From contig JAEXDA010000040.1 in the NCBI GenBank assembly GCA_023401925.1, positions 1-11,301 on the forward strand: 11,301 bases of DNA, in the 5' to 3' direction. The position numbers and the translations under genes are program-made. The DNA comes from Bacillota bacterium (GTDB lineage Bacteria > Bacillota > UBA4882 > UBA8346). Numbering within the stretch: position 1 is the first letter of the stretch; each line of letters starts with the position of its first letter. Under the pieces are notes generated by a model. It did no database searches, was not told where the DNA came from, and was given only the letters and a program-made list of their open reading frames with translations. Shown here piece after piece: positions 1 through 6,427 of this stretch.

Positions 1-121
1 CGTATATATACCGAACCGTTGCGTATATCTACCCGAGAGTCGCGTATATATACCGAACCGTTGCGTATATCTACCCGAGAGTCGCGCATATATACCGAAC
101 CATTGCGTATATCTACCCGAG
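1..121. repeat. 42-bp tandem repeat, about 2.9 copies, cut by the window edge
   Basis: Copies start at 1, 43 and 85. The first two are identical, while the third differs at a few positions and ends early at about 121. Each 42-bp unit is itself two related 21-bp halves that both begin CGTATAT and match at about 15 of 21 positions, so the array grew from a 21-bp unit that doubled and then amplified. The array starts at base 1, so it probably continues outside the window. There is no unique spacer between units, which excludes CRISPR. One frame is open through it and would encode a 14-residue repeat, but no ribosome binding site supports translation. It is most likely a minisatellite. Confidence 0.9.
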
Positions 122-518
122 TTTTCAGAAAATCCTGGTATATTTTAGGCAACCCCCATTTGCCCCACAACCCCGGATGCCGTCTTGGTTTTAAGAGTTG
201 GCTTGCCGGGGGGAAGGTCTTTCATTCAACTGTGAATCCTTAAATCCCGTTAGTCGGCCGGAAAATTCCGGTCATTGAGTCGTAACTTATTTTTGCGGCA
301 GAAAGCATCCCTAAAATCGTTTCGGCAAGGAATCGTTTATTTTCTAAACGCCTCACCCAAGGGTGTCCCAACGGCTTAAAGACCGGTAGGGATTGGGCTT
401 ATGGGTGATGTGGGGCAGAGGGGGTGTTGTACGGGAAGCAATGGAATGGGGATTGATTGGAATGGTGATTGATGCGGGGAGATACCGGTTTTAAAATGGA
501 GGTGCGTCAAAACAAACA
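122..518. other. Non-coding stretch with minor repeats
   Basis: I see no credible gene here. It contains a small perfect hairpin (CCGGAA/TTCCGG, 258-271), a 12-bp palindrome CACCCAAGGGTG (354-365), four closely spaced G runs on the plus strand (403-435), and a 16-bp imperfect tandem duplication (443-458 and 459-474, 14 of 16 identical). None of these can be assigned a function. Confidence 0.6.
443..474. repeat. 16-bp tandem duplication
   Basis: Two adjacent units starting GGAATGG and ending in GATTGAT differ at two positions. This is a small slippage-type duplication about 50 bp upstream of the marR operator region. No function can be inferred. Confidence 0.6.
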
Positions 519-546
519 TTTTATAGTTGAACTTTCAACTATAAAA
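519..546. promoter_or_regulatory. Palindromic operator 1, probable MarR site
   Basis: The core TAGTTGAACTTTCAACTA (524-541) has perfect 8-bp arms around a 2-bp centre. The symmetry extends to 13-bp arms over 519-546. It contains the -35 hexamer of the promoter before the MarR-family gene, so a bound dimer would block RNA polymerase. The size and two-fold symmetry fit a winged-helix MarR dimer site. Binding by the adjacent gene product is an inference. Confidence 0.8.
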
Positions 547-555
547 GAGTATACT
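527..555 (+). promoter_or_regulatory. SigA-type promoter of the marR-GNAT unit
   Basis: The -35 hexamer TTGAAC (527-532) and -10 hexamer TATACT (550-555) are separated by 17 bp, the ideal spacing. The -35 lies inside operator 1, and the predicted transcription start near 562 lies inside operator 2. The leader before the marR start would be about 130 nt. Confidence 0.75.
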
Positions 556-560
556 GGATA

Positions 561-578
561 TAGTTGAAGTTTCAACTA
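561..578. promoter_or_regulatory. Palindromic operator 2, probable MarR site
   Basis: TAGTTGAAGTTTCAACTA repeats the core of operator 1 with the same 8-bp arms; only the 2-bp centre is changed (CT to GT). The centres are 37 bp apart, about 3.5 helical turns. It covers the predicted transcription start, so the two sites bracket the promoter. Confidence 0.8.
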
Positions 579-691
579 AATATCCAATGAATCCGGCGCT
601 ATAATTTAGCTTGAGAGGCCCTTAAATTCCAGCAAATTCAGCCATTTCATGATTATCCAATCCATGCAAAGTAACAGAGGAGGCGGTAAAA

Positions 692-1141
692 ATCCGGAAA
701 CTCAATAATCCTATCTTACGAGAAATCGGTACTCTTTCCCGGGTCATCCATTGGAAAAGCGATTTGAAATTCAAAAAATATCATTTACAAAAGGGGCAAT
801 TTATTTTTTTAACCCGAATCTGCGAAAGCCCCGGGCTTAATTACATTCAACTCTCCAATCTCTTAAGAGTGGATAAAACGACAACCACCAAAGCCGTACA
901 GAAATTAATCACCGGGGGGTATCTCCGAAAGGAGCAGGACGAATCCGACAGCAGGGCCTATAAGTTATATCCAACTCCCAGGGCATTGGAAGTTTATGAC
1001 TCGGCGATCGAAGAAGAGAATATCAATATTGGGTTATGCTTGAAGGATTTTACTCCGGAGGAGATCACGATGGTTTGGGAGTTGGTGGGAAGAATGAGCC
1101 GGAATATGGAATCTGTATGGCATGACCTGAAAAAGGGATGA
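692..1141 (+). CDS. MarR-family transcriptional regulator, apparent ATC start
   Basis: This is a winged-helix DNA-binding repressor of the MarR family, which usually releases its operator when a small ligand or oxidant is sensed. With the start at 692 it has 149 residues, normal for the family. The N-terminal dimerisation helix (about 7-30, PILREIGTLSRVI) is followed by a helix-turn-helix (about 55-80, with LSNLLRVDKTTTTKAVQKL) and a wing with the typical D..DSR pattern. The first canonical in-frame start is TTG at 764, but that would delete the N-terminal helix and has no good ribosome binding site. AGAGGAGG (676-683) lies 8 nt before ATC at 692, which I take as the start. No in-frame ATG, GTG or TTG lies between the upstream stop (about 648-650) and 764. 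It probably represses itself through the two palindromes upstream and is cotranscribed with the acetyltransferase 12 nt downstream. The ligand is unknown. Confidence 0.85.
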   Translation: MRKLNNPILREIGTLSRVIHWKSDLKFKKYHLQKGQFIFLTRICESPGLNYIQLSNLLRVDKTTTTKAVQKLITGGYLRKEQDESDSRAYKLYPTPRALEVYDSAIEEENINIGLCLKDFTPEEITMVWELVGRMSRNMESVWHDLKKG

Positions 1142-1153
1142 GGAGAAATCGTT

Positions 1154-1702
1154 ATGACACACCAAGCGGATTTAAACAGGCAAGATGATATAATCAGGCC
1201 AGCTGATTTAATCAGACAAGCTGATTTGGGCGATATCGAAGAAATTATGCGGATTATTACGACCGTATGCCGGGAAATGCGCCTTGAGGGCAACCTTCAA
1301 TGGGACGAAACCTACCCGCAGGCGGTTGATTTTGAAAAGGATATTCGAAAAAAGGAGCTTTTTATCAACGAGATCGACGGGAGGGTGGGCGGTTTTTTGT
1401 GTATCAACCATCATGAACCGGAAGAATATGCCCAGATCCATTGGTCCAGTCATCAAAAACCACTGGTTCTCCATAGGATGGCTGTTGCCTCCGAGTTTCG
1501 GGGACGCGGAATCGGTGCTGTGTTATTGCGGTTTGCGGAAGAATTGGCCCGGAAAAACGGAGTGGCCTATTTGCGGTCCGATACCAATTCGTTAAACCCC
1601 AAAATGAATGCCCTGTTTCAAAAAATGGGATATACCTTTGTTGGACACATGGATGCCTTTGGGAAGAAAGTGCCTTTTAATTTTTATGATAAATTATTGT
1701 AA
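1154..1702 (+). CDS. GNAT-family N-acetyltransferase
   Basis: This 182-residue protein is a GCN5-related acetyltransferase, which transfers the acetyl group of acetyl-CoA to an amine. The acetyl-CoA pyrophosphate loop is visible as RGRGIG (residues 116-121), preceded by the beta strand LHRMAV and followed by the helix LLRFAEELARK. A typical C-terminal segment then follows, with SLNPKMNALFQKMGYTFVG. The ribosome binding site AGGAG overlaps the stop of the MarR gene 12 nt upstream, so the two are translated from one message. The N-terminus is odd: residues 4-27 are four 6-residue repeats that precede the normal GNAT start (ADLGDIEEIMRI). The substrate cannot be told from sequence. With a MarR regulator beside it, a role in detoxifying or modifying a small molecule is plausible but only inferred. 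Confidence 0.9.
   Translation: MTHQADLNRQDDIIRPADLIRQADLGDIEEIMRIITTVCREMRLEGNLQWDETYPQAVDFEKDIRKKELFINEIDGRVGGFLCINHHEPEEYAQIHWSSHQKPLVLHRMAVASEFRGRGIGAVLLRFAEELARKNGVAYLRSDTNSLNPKMNALFQKMGYTFVGHMDAFGKKVPFNFYDKLL
1163..1234 (+). repeat. Four 18-bp in-frame repeats at the acetyltransferase N-terminus
   Basis: The units at 1163, 1181, 1199 and 1217 are imperfect copies encoding QADLNR, QDDIIR, PADLIR and QADLGD. Only the last unit corresponds to the normal start of a GNAT fold. The first three look like an expansion that added about 18 residues without breaking the frame. Confidence 0.8.
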
Positions 1703-1876
1703 TCATGTCAAGTTGAAAGATCCGACATCCATGAAGCATTGGGATTTATGGATCCGGCCCGCGCTGTGGCAGTTACCAGGTATATTACACGTACTTTCTT
1801 TGACGGTAATCTGAAATACTATAACCCCTGTGAAAGGGAACAGTTGGACGAGAAATTTACTGAAGTATGGGTATAA
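1703..1876 (+). pseudogene. Headless remnant, possibly alpha/beta hydrolase C-terminus
   Basis: From the codon after the acetyltransferase stop, the same frame stays open for 57 codons and ends at TAA 1874-1876. The peptide is protein-like, with HEALGFMDPARAVAVTRYI followed by TFFDGNLKYYNP. The pattern of a small helix, then A...VTRYI..FFD..L, resembles the last helices after the catalytic His of dienelactone-hydrolase or PAF-acetylhydrolase-like alpha/beta hydrolases. That match is from memory and weak. There is no ribosome binding site and no start codon before the Met of GFMDP, and a complete hydrolase would need over 200 more residues. I read it as the 3' stub of a gene whose front was deleted. 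Confidence 0.5.
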
Positions 1877-2003
1877 ACTAAAAAATGAACAACTGGTTGA
1901 TTAATGATTTGGCGGGAGTTGCTTTCTGGCGTAAGTGTGTGATATAAAATGATTTTAGCTATATGAGTTGAAATAAGTAATTTGAATGCTTAACTGCGAC
2001 TCA

Positions 2004-2146
2004 CCCCCGGAGATCTATTTTGGGGATCGGCTAATCTTTGCCACTCATATTGCTTCGAAGCATCACGGAGCCCGGTAAATGCGGGCTTTAAAACGCTTTT
2101 TGCTACTTAGCCGTGGGGTTTACCCCGCGGTGGACGAAATCGGCTA
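2004..2146 (+). ncRNA. Cluster of competing RNA stems, possible structured RNA
   Basis: This part of the gap holds several stems: TGCTTCGAAGCA (2051-2062, a perfect palindrome), AGCCCG/CGGGCT (2069-2074/2082-2087), and CCGTGGGG-TTTA-CCCCGCGG (2111-2130, one T-G wobble). TAGCCG (2108-2113) could pair with CGGCTA at 2028-2033 or with its copy at 2141-2146. CACGG (2064-2068) could pair with CCGTG (2111-2115). These pairings exclude one another, as in switching RNAs. I cannot match it to a known RNA family, and the strand is assumed from the downstream genes. Confidence 0.35.
2069..2100 (+). terminator. Possible weak intrinsic terminator
   Basis: A 6-bp GC-rich stem AGCCCG/CGGGCT with a 7-nt loop is followed by TTTAAAACGCTTTTT. 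The T tract is interrupted and delayed, so this is a weak candidate for ending transcription from the marR unit. It could equally be one arm of the larger structured region around it. Confidence 0.3.
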
Positions 2147-2241
2147 CAACCATATCCAGTTTGGCGATATTCATTAATATAATGTATTGATTGTCCAACG
2201 ATGTGGGTAATGAGTAGTCCGAAAAGAGAGGGGACCAAGAG

Positions 2242-2418
2242 GTGAGTTGCTTTTTAGACATCTTGAAACTATGGAAGCAAAATTTTTTATCAAAATTTAT
2301 TTCACCCTATATAGAAGCTGGTTTTGAGGTGAGCAAGAATGAAATCGCTGCTTTGCGTTACCGTTGGTCAGGGTGGAAAGGAGGATTGACTTTTTCGGCA
2401 AAGCGTGATATTTTATAG
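2242..2418 (+). CDS. Possible small protein, 58 residues, unrecognised
   Basis: A GTG-started frame with GAGAGGGG (2226-2233) 8 nt upstream runs to TAG 2416-2418. The peptide begins MSCFLDILKLWKQ, is basic and rich in aromatic residues, and contains YRWSGWKGGL. I do not recognise a family. The end of this frame overlaps the riboflavin promoter. It could be a real small gene or the remnant of a larger one; there is no independent support. Confidence 0.3.
   Translation: MSCFLDILKLWKQNFLSKFISPYIEAGFEVSKNEIAALRYRWSGWKGGLTFSAKRDIL
2386..2414 (+). promoter_or_regulatory. Promoter of the riboflavin operon
   Basis: TTGACT (2386-2391) and TATTTT (2409-2414) are separated by 17 bp. The predicted start near 2421 places the FMN riboswitch about 25 nt into the transcript, which is a normal arrangement. 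The -10 hexamer is imperfect. Confidence 0.6.
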
Positions 2419-2446
2419 CCAATGTAATATTTTAAAATTGAATAAC

Positions 2447-2581
2447 TCTTCAGGGACAGGTGCAATTCCTTACCGGCGGTAGATTGATATGAAAGCATAA
2501 GCTTCATAAACAATAAGCCCGCGAGCGAAAGCAGATCCGGTCAGATTCCGGAGCCGACAGTACAGTCTGGATGAAAGAAGA
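2447..2581 (+). promoter_or_regulatory. FMN riboswitch (RFN element)
   Basis: The conserved RFN blocks are present in order: CAGGGACAGGTG near the 5' end, then ACCGGCGGTAG, AAGCCCGCGAGC, GCAGATCCGGTC and GAGCCGACAGT. It closes with AGTCTGGATGAAAGAAGAA. The P1 helix is TCTTC (2447-2451) with GAAGA (2577-2581). The variable P3 arm is the AT-rich segment around 2485-2515. FMN binding should favour the downstream terminator and shut off the rib genes. Confidence 0.97.
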
Positions 2582-2608
2582 ACCATATTTTTTTGGCGTT
2601 TTGATTCG

Positions 2609-2646
2609 AAATCCCTAGGAGTATTTTACTTCCGGGGATTTTTTTG
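2609..2646 (+). terminator. Riboswitch-controlled intrinsic terminator
   Basis: The outer stem AAATCCC/GGGATTT (2609-2615/2635-2641) encloses an inner GGA/TCC stem. It is followed by a run of T up to 2645. It lies 28 nt after the aptamer and 41 nt before ribD, the expected place for FMN-dependent premature termination. Confidence 0.8.
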
Positions 2647-2686
2647 TATATCTGAAACAAAATAGAACGTAGGCAAGGGGGTTTTT

Positions 2687-3787
2687 ATGAGCGATCACCA
2701 ATTTTATATGAAGAGAGTCTTGGAGCTTGCTCAAGCCGGTTGGGGCAGGACCAATCCCAATCCGCTGGTGGGGGCGGTTATTGTCCAAAACGGGCAAATC
2801 ATTTCCGAAGGATATCATGAAGCATTGGGAAAGGCCCATGCCGAGGTGGCCGCCATCCAAAAAGCCCGGCAGGATGTTAGGGGCAGTACCTTATATGTAA
2901 ATATGGAGCCCTGTTCTCATTACGGCAGGACTCCCCCGTGCGCCAAAGCCATCATTGAGGCTGGTATTGCCAAAGTCGTCGTCGCGATGGTCGATCCCAA
3001 TCCCAAAGTGTCGGGTCAGGGGATTGAAATGTTGAGAACGGCGGGAATCGAGGTTGTTGTCGGTATCCTGCAAGCCGAAGCCGCAAGGCTGAATGAAATA
3101 TTTTGTAAATATATCACCTGCAAAAGCCCTTTTGTAATTTTAAAAGCCGCCGTCACTCTGGACGGAAAAATCGCTTCCCGCTGCGGCGATTCCAAATGGA
3201 TATCGGCCGAGAGTTCCAGGCGTCATGTCCATCGGATCAGGCAAAGAGTGGCCGGGATCATGGTGGGGATTCATACGGTCTTGCGGGACGATCCCTTATT
3301 AACCGCCCGCTGTGAAGGAGAAGAACCTCAAAACCCGGTTCGGATTATTGTGGACAGCCGGGGCAGAATCCCGGAGGAGAGCAAGGTGATATCCCGGGCA
3401 GCAGTTTCCGGCTCCAAGACAATCTTGGCAACCACTTCCCAAATAGCGCCGGCCAAGGAAAGGGCACTGAGGGCCAAAGGGGTATCCATCATCCAAGCGG
3501 AAGGGAACGACGGCAGAGTGGATCTGGGCCGGCTCATGAAAGAACTCGCCGAAATGGAGATCGACAGTGTACTGTTGGAAGGAGGAGGTACCCTGAATGC
3601 AGCCGCCTTGGAAGCGGGAATCGTGGATAAAGTAATGTTTTTTGTGGCCCCCAAAATCATGGGGGGAGCATCGGCCTTAACCGCTGTAGAAGGTCACGGC
3701 CGGGAACTTGTGAAAGATTCGCTGGTATTAAAAGAAGTTACGGTGGAACCATTGGCGGAAGACATCCTCATTCAAGGATATTTGTGA
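2687..3787 (+). CDS. ribD: Bifunctional riboflavin biosynthesis deaminase/reductase
   Basis: RibD deaminates 2,5-diamino-6-ribosylamino-4(3H)-pyrimidinone 5'-phosphate and then reduces the ribose side chain with NADPH, giving 5-amino-6-ribitylaminouracil 5'-phosphate. The N-terminal cytidine-deaminase-like domain (about 1-145) has the zinc site H51-A-E53 and PCSHYGRTPPC with C76 and C85. The C-terminal reductase domain (about 146-366) has KAAVTLDGKIA, DDPLLTAR, RIIVDSRGRIP and the LLEGGGTLN nucleotide-binding loop. The length of 366 residues is normal. The ATG at 2687 follows AAGGGGG by 7 nt. It is the first gene after the FMN riboswitch and heads a four-gene operon. Confidence 0.98.
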   Translation: MSDHQFYMKRVLELAQAGWGRTNPNPLVGAVIVQNGQIISEGYHEALGKAHAEVAAIQKARQDVRGSTLYVNMEPCSHYGRTPPCAKAIIEAGIAKVVVAMVDPNPKVSGQGIEMLRTAGIEVVVGILQAEAARLNEIFCKYITCKSPFVILKAAVTLDGKIASRCGDSKWISAESSRRHVHRIRQRVAGIMVGIHTVLRDDPLLTARCEGEEPQNPVRIIVDSRGRIPEESKVISRAAVSGSKTILATTSQIAPAKERALRAKGVSIIQAEGNDGRVDLGRLMKELAEMEIDSVLLEGGGTLNAAALEAGIVDKVMFFVAPKIMGGASALTAVEGHGRELVKDSLVLKEVTVEPLAEDILIQGYL

Positions 3788-3827
3788 ACAGGGCTTCAAC
3801 CGTATCAAAAGAATAAGGAGTAGGATC

Positions 3828-4484
3828 ATGTTTACCGGAATTATTGAAGAACTGGGCAGGATGAGGGGGATGGTATCCGGCGGGAATTCCTATCGGCTTT
3901 CGATCGAATGCCAAAATATCCTAACGGATCTGAAAGTGGGCGATAGTGTGGCGGTGGATGGTATTTGCCTGACAGTCAACGATTTTGACAGGGATGGGTT
4001 TACCGTGGATGTGATGCCGGAAACGATCCGTAAATCCTCCCTCCATTCATTGGCCGCCGGCCAAAAAGTAAACTTGGAGCGGGCGCTGAAGCTTTCCGAC
4101 CGTTTGGGGGGGCACATGGTTTCCGGACATATTGACGGCGCCGGAAACATCTTCCGGAAATGGATTGAAAATAATGCGGTTTGGCTCACCCTGAAAGCGT
4201 CCCCGGCCATTTTAAAATATCTTGTGCCCCAAGGGTCGGTGGCCATCAATGGCGTCAGTCTGACCGTAGCATCCATCGGTTCAAGTGATTTCCGGGTTTC
4301 ATTGATTCCGCTTACCCGCCAAATAACCAATCTCAATCTCAAAAAAGAAGGAGATCCGGTGAATATCGAGTGCGATGTGATTGGCAAATATGTACATGGA
4401 CTGATAAACGGGATTTCAAACCATCCTGAGAGCAGCAACAAACTTACTGTCGATTTTTTAAAAGAAAATGGCTTTATGCGATAA
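3828..4484 (+). CDS. ribE: Riboflavin synthase, alpha chain
   Basis: This enzyme dismutates two 6,7-dimethyl-8-ribityllumazine molecules to riboflavin and 5-amino-6-ribitylaminouracil, the final pathway step, and acts as a trimer. The protein has 218 residues and two homologous beta-barrels. The N-barrel (about 1-97) begins with the invariant MFTGIIEELG and contains VDGICLTV; the C-barrel starts at GHMVSGHIDGAG (H96, H101) and contains VAINGVSLTV. Conserved DVMPET and the partner segment SLIPLT are also present. The start follows AAGGAG, 40 nt after ribD. Gene naming follows the Bacillota convention of ribE for riboflavin synthase; the E. coli equivalent is ribC. Confidence 0.98.
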   Translation: MFTGIIEELGRMRGMVSGGNSYRLSIECQNILTDLKVGDSVAVDGICLTVNDFDRDGFTVDVMPETIRKSSLHSLAAGQKVNLERALKLSDRLGGHMVSGHIDGAGNIFRKWIENNAVWLTLKASPAILKYLVPQGSVAINGVSLTVASIGSSDFRVSLIPLTRQITNLNLKKEGDPVNIECDVIGKYVHGLINGISNHPESSNKLTVDFLKENGFMR

Positions 4485-4495
4485 GGAGGAGCCCT

Positions 4496-5764
4496 ATGGA
4501 GTTCAATTCCATTCCAGAAGTACTGGAAGACCTGAAACTGGGAAAAATGATCGTCGTCGTCGATGACGAAGACCGGGAAAACGAAGGCGACCTTTTGATG
4601 GCTGCCGAAAAAGTTACTCCGGGAAGTGTTAATTTCATGGCCACCTATGGCAAAGGAATGCTCTGCGCCCCGTTAACGGAGGAGCGAGCCAAAGATTTGG
4701 GCTTATCGATGATGGTGGAACGGAATCAAGAGCATATGGGGACCGCTTTTACGGTTACGGTTGACTATAAGGATTCTACCACGGGAATTTCCGCCCATGA
4801 ACGGGCCCGTACGGTCAATGAATTGGCCAATCCATCGGCTAAAGCCGAAGACTTCAATAAACCCGGGCATATTTTTCCGCTAATCGCTAAAAACGGCGGA
4901 GTTTTAAGGCGGGCCGGCCATACCGAAGCCGCCGTCGATTTGACCCGAATGGCCGGCCTCTTGCCGGCGGGCTTGATTTGTGAAATCATGAATGATGATG
5001 GGACGATGGCCCGGTTACCCCAGTTAACGGATTTTGTCCAAAGACACGGCCTGAAAATCATCACTGTGGCCGCCTTGATTCAATACCGCCGGGAAAACGA
5101 AAAATTGGTCAAAAAAGTCGCCGCAGCCAAGCTACCTACGGTTTACGGCGAATTCAAAATGATTGCCTATGAAAACATGATCAATGGCGAACACCATCTC
5201 GCTTTGGTCAAAGGGGAGATAAGCGATGGGACTAAACCGGTTTTGGTAAGGGTCCATTCGGAGTGCCTTACCGGAGAAGTATTTCATTCGACCCGTTGTG
5301 ACTGTGGCGAGCAGCTTGAGGCATCATTAAAAGAAATCACCCTGGAAGGGAAAGGGGTTTTATTGTATATGCGTCAGGAAGGGCGGGGGATTGGACTGGT
5401 TAATAAAATCCGCGCTTATGAGCTTCAGGATGAAGGCTTTGACACCGTGGACGCCAATATCCGGCTGGGTTTCCCCGCCGATATGAGGGATTACGGTATC
5501 GGAGCTCAAATATTGGCCGATTTGGGGTTGAAACGGATCCGGCTTTTGACCAATAATCCGCGGAAGATAGCGGGATTGAACGGTCATGGGCTGGAGATTG
5601 TGGAAAGAGTGCCACTTTATGCCCAAGTCAATGCCACCAATATTGGCTATTTGAACACCAAAAAAGAGCGGATGGGTCATCTTTTCGAAGGATTAACGAT
5701 GGTTAATCCGCAAAAACCGTTGGAGGAGGCGCGCGTCTGCGCGGAGAACCAAAATGCCGATTAA
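4496..5764 (+). CDS. ribBA: 3,4-dihydroxy-2-butanone 4-phosphate synthase / GTP cyclohydrolase II
   Basis: This two-domain enzyme supplies both pathway precursors. The N-terminal RibB domain (about 1-200) converts ribulose 5-phosphate to dihydroxybutanone phosphate; it shows the acidic metal site in DDEDRENEGDL (residues 23-33) and RAGHTEAAVDL. The C-terminal RibA domain (about 205-400) opens GTP; it has the zinc cysteines C257, C268 and C270 in SECLTGEVFHSTRCDCGEQ, then MRQEGRGIGLVNKIRAY, DYGIGAQIL and LLTNNPRK. The length of 422 residues is typical of the fused form. AAGGAGG precedes the ATG, 11 nt after ribE. Its 3' end overlaps ribH by 11 nt. Confidence 0.98.
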   Translation: MEFNSIPEVLEDLKLGKMIVVVDDEDRENEGDLLMAAEKVTPGSVNFMATYGKGMLCAPLTEERAKDLGLSMMVERNQEHMGTAFTVTVDYKDSTTGISAHERARTVNELANPSAKAEDFNKPGHIFPLIAKNGGVLRRAGHTEAAVDLTRMAGLLPAGLICEIMNDDGTMARLPQLTDFVQRHGLKIITVAALIQYRRENEKLVKKVAAAKLPTVYGEFKMIAYENMINGEHHLALVKGEISDGTKPVLVRVHSECLTGEVFHSTRCDCGEQLEASLKEITLEGKGVLLYMRQEGRGIGLVNKIRAYELQDEGFDTVDANIRLGFPADMRDYGIGAQILADLGLKRIRLLTNNPRKIAGLNGHGLEIVERVPLYAQVNATNIGYLNTKKERMGHLFEGLTMVNPQKPLEEARVCAENQNAD

Positions 5765-6233
5765 AATGAATGAAGGAAAATTGATTGCCACCGGTTTAAA
5801 ATTTGGAATTGTCATTGGGCGGTTTAATGAATTGATCAGCAATAAACTTTTAAGCGGGGCGATCGACGCTCTTGTCCGGCATGGCGCGGCGGAATCCGAT
5901 ATCGAGGTTTCATGGGTTCCGGGAGCATTCGAAATCCCGCTGGTGGTTCAAAAAATGGCCGGATTCAAAAAATTCGATGCCTTGATTTGCTTGGGCGCGG
6001 TAATCCGGGGGGCTACTCCTCATTTTGATTATGTGGCGGCGGAGATGTCGAAAGGCATCGCCAAAGTTTCCCTGGATACGGGGTTGCCGATAGCTTTTGG
6101 GGTATTAACCACCGACAATCTCGAACAGGCCATCGAACGCGCCGGGGTCAAGGCCGGCAATAAAGGGTATGATGCCGCGGTAACCGCTATCGAAATGGCC
6201 AATCTATTGAAAACCATGGAATACCCAAAATGA
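5754..6233 (+). CDS. ribH: 6,7-dimethyl-8-ribityllumazine synthase
   Basis: Lumazine synthase condenses 5-amino-6-ribitylaminouracil with dihydroxybutanone phosphate; family members assemble into pentamers or 60-mer capsids. The 159 residues include IVIGRFNE (19-26), SWVPGAFEIPLV (53-64), and CLGAVIRGATPHFDYV (79-94), whose H90 matches the catalytic His of the family. IAFGVLTTDNLEQA and KAGNKG complete the site. The ATG at 5754 lies inside the ribBA end, so translation is probably coupled. GGAG is 7 nt upstream. A second in-frame ATG at 5766 is a possible alternative. It is the last gene of the operon. Confidence 0.98.
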   Translation: MPIKMNEGKLIATGLKFGIVIGRFNELISNKLLSGAIDALVRHGAAESDIEVSWVPGAFEIPLVVQKMAGFKKFDALICLGAVIRGATPHFDYVAAEMSKGIAKVSLDTGLPIAFGVLTTDNLEQAIERAGVKAGNKGYDAAVTAIEMANLLKTMEYPK

Positions 6234-6272
6234 AACGAAACCCGATGTTCCCCTGATATGAAAGGGTAACCC

Positions 6273-6337
6273 TGATCCGGCAAGAGACCTTCAAAGCCCA
6301 TCATGACAGCCTTTGGTTGCAAACTCATGCCGGATCA
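6273..6337 (+). terminator. Long-looped inverted repeat after ribH, possible operon end
   Basis: TGATCCGGCA (6273-6282) and TGCCGGATCA (6328-6337) are perfect 10-bp arms around a 45-nt loop. The loop holds a smaller CAAAG/CTTTG pair. There is only a loose T-rich stretch afterwards, so this is not a classic intrinsic terminator. It may protect the 3' end of the rib message or help end transcription. Confidence 0.4.
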
Positions 6338-6427
6338 TTCCTCTATTTTATGAAAAATCTCCAATTCAGCCTCAAACATCGACTAGCCGAAGATTATCCA
6401 AAATTTTATAAATAATTTGCAATTGCA

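Noticed and set aside
1..121. CRISPR array
   Set aside because: The repeats are directly adjacent with no unique spacers.
19..243. Open frame through the 42-bp repeat
   Set aside because: It is open only because the repeat length is a multiple of three. There is no ribosome binding site, and the tail after the repeat has no recognisable protein character.
403..435. Possible G-quadruplex (four G runs)
   Set aside because: The loops are 6, 4 and 8 nt and two runs have only three G. It is not linked to any gene or promoter.
764..1141. TTG at 764 as the start of the MarR gene
   Set aside because: It would remove a conserved N-terminal helix and lacks a good ribosome binding site, while an excellent one lies before 692.
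3890..4441. Long minus-strand open frame inside ribE, and similar ones inside ribD, ribBA and the thiamine-fusion gene
   Set aside because: These are shadow frames opposite well-supported genes.
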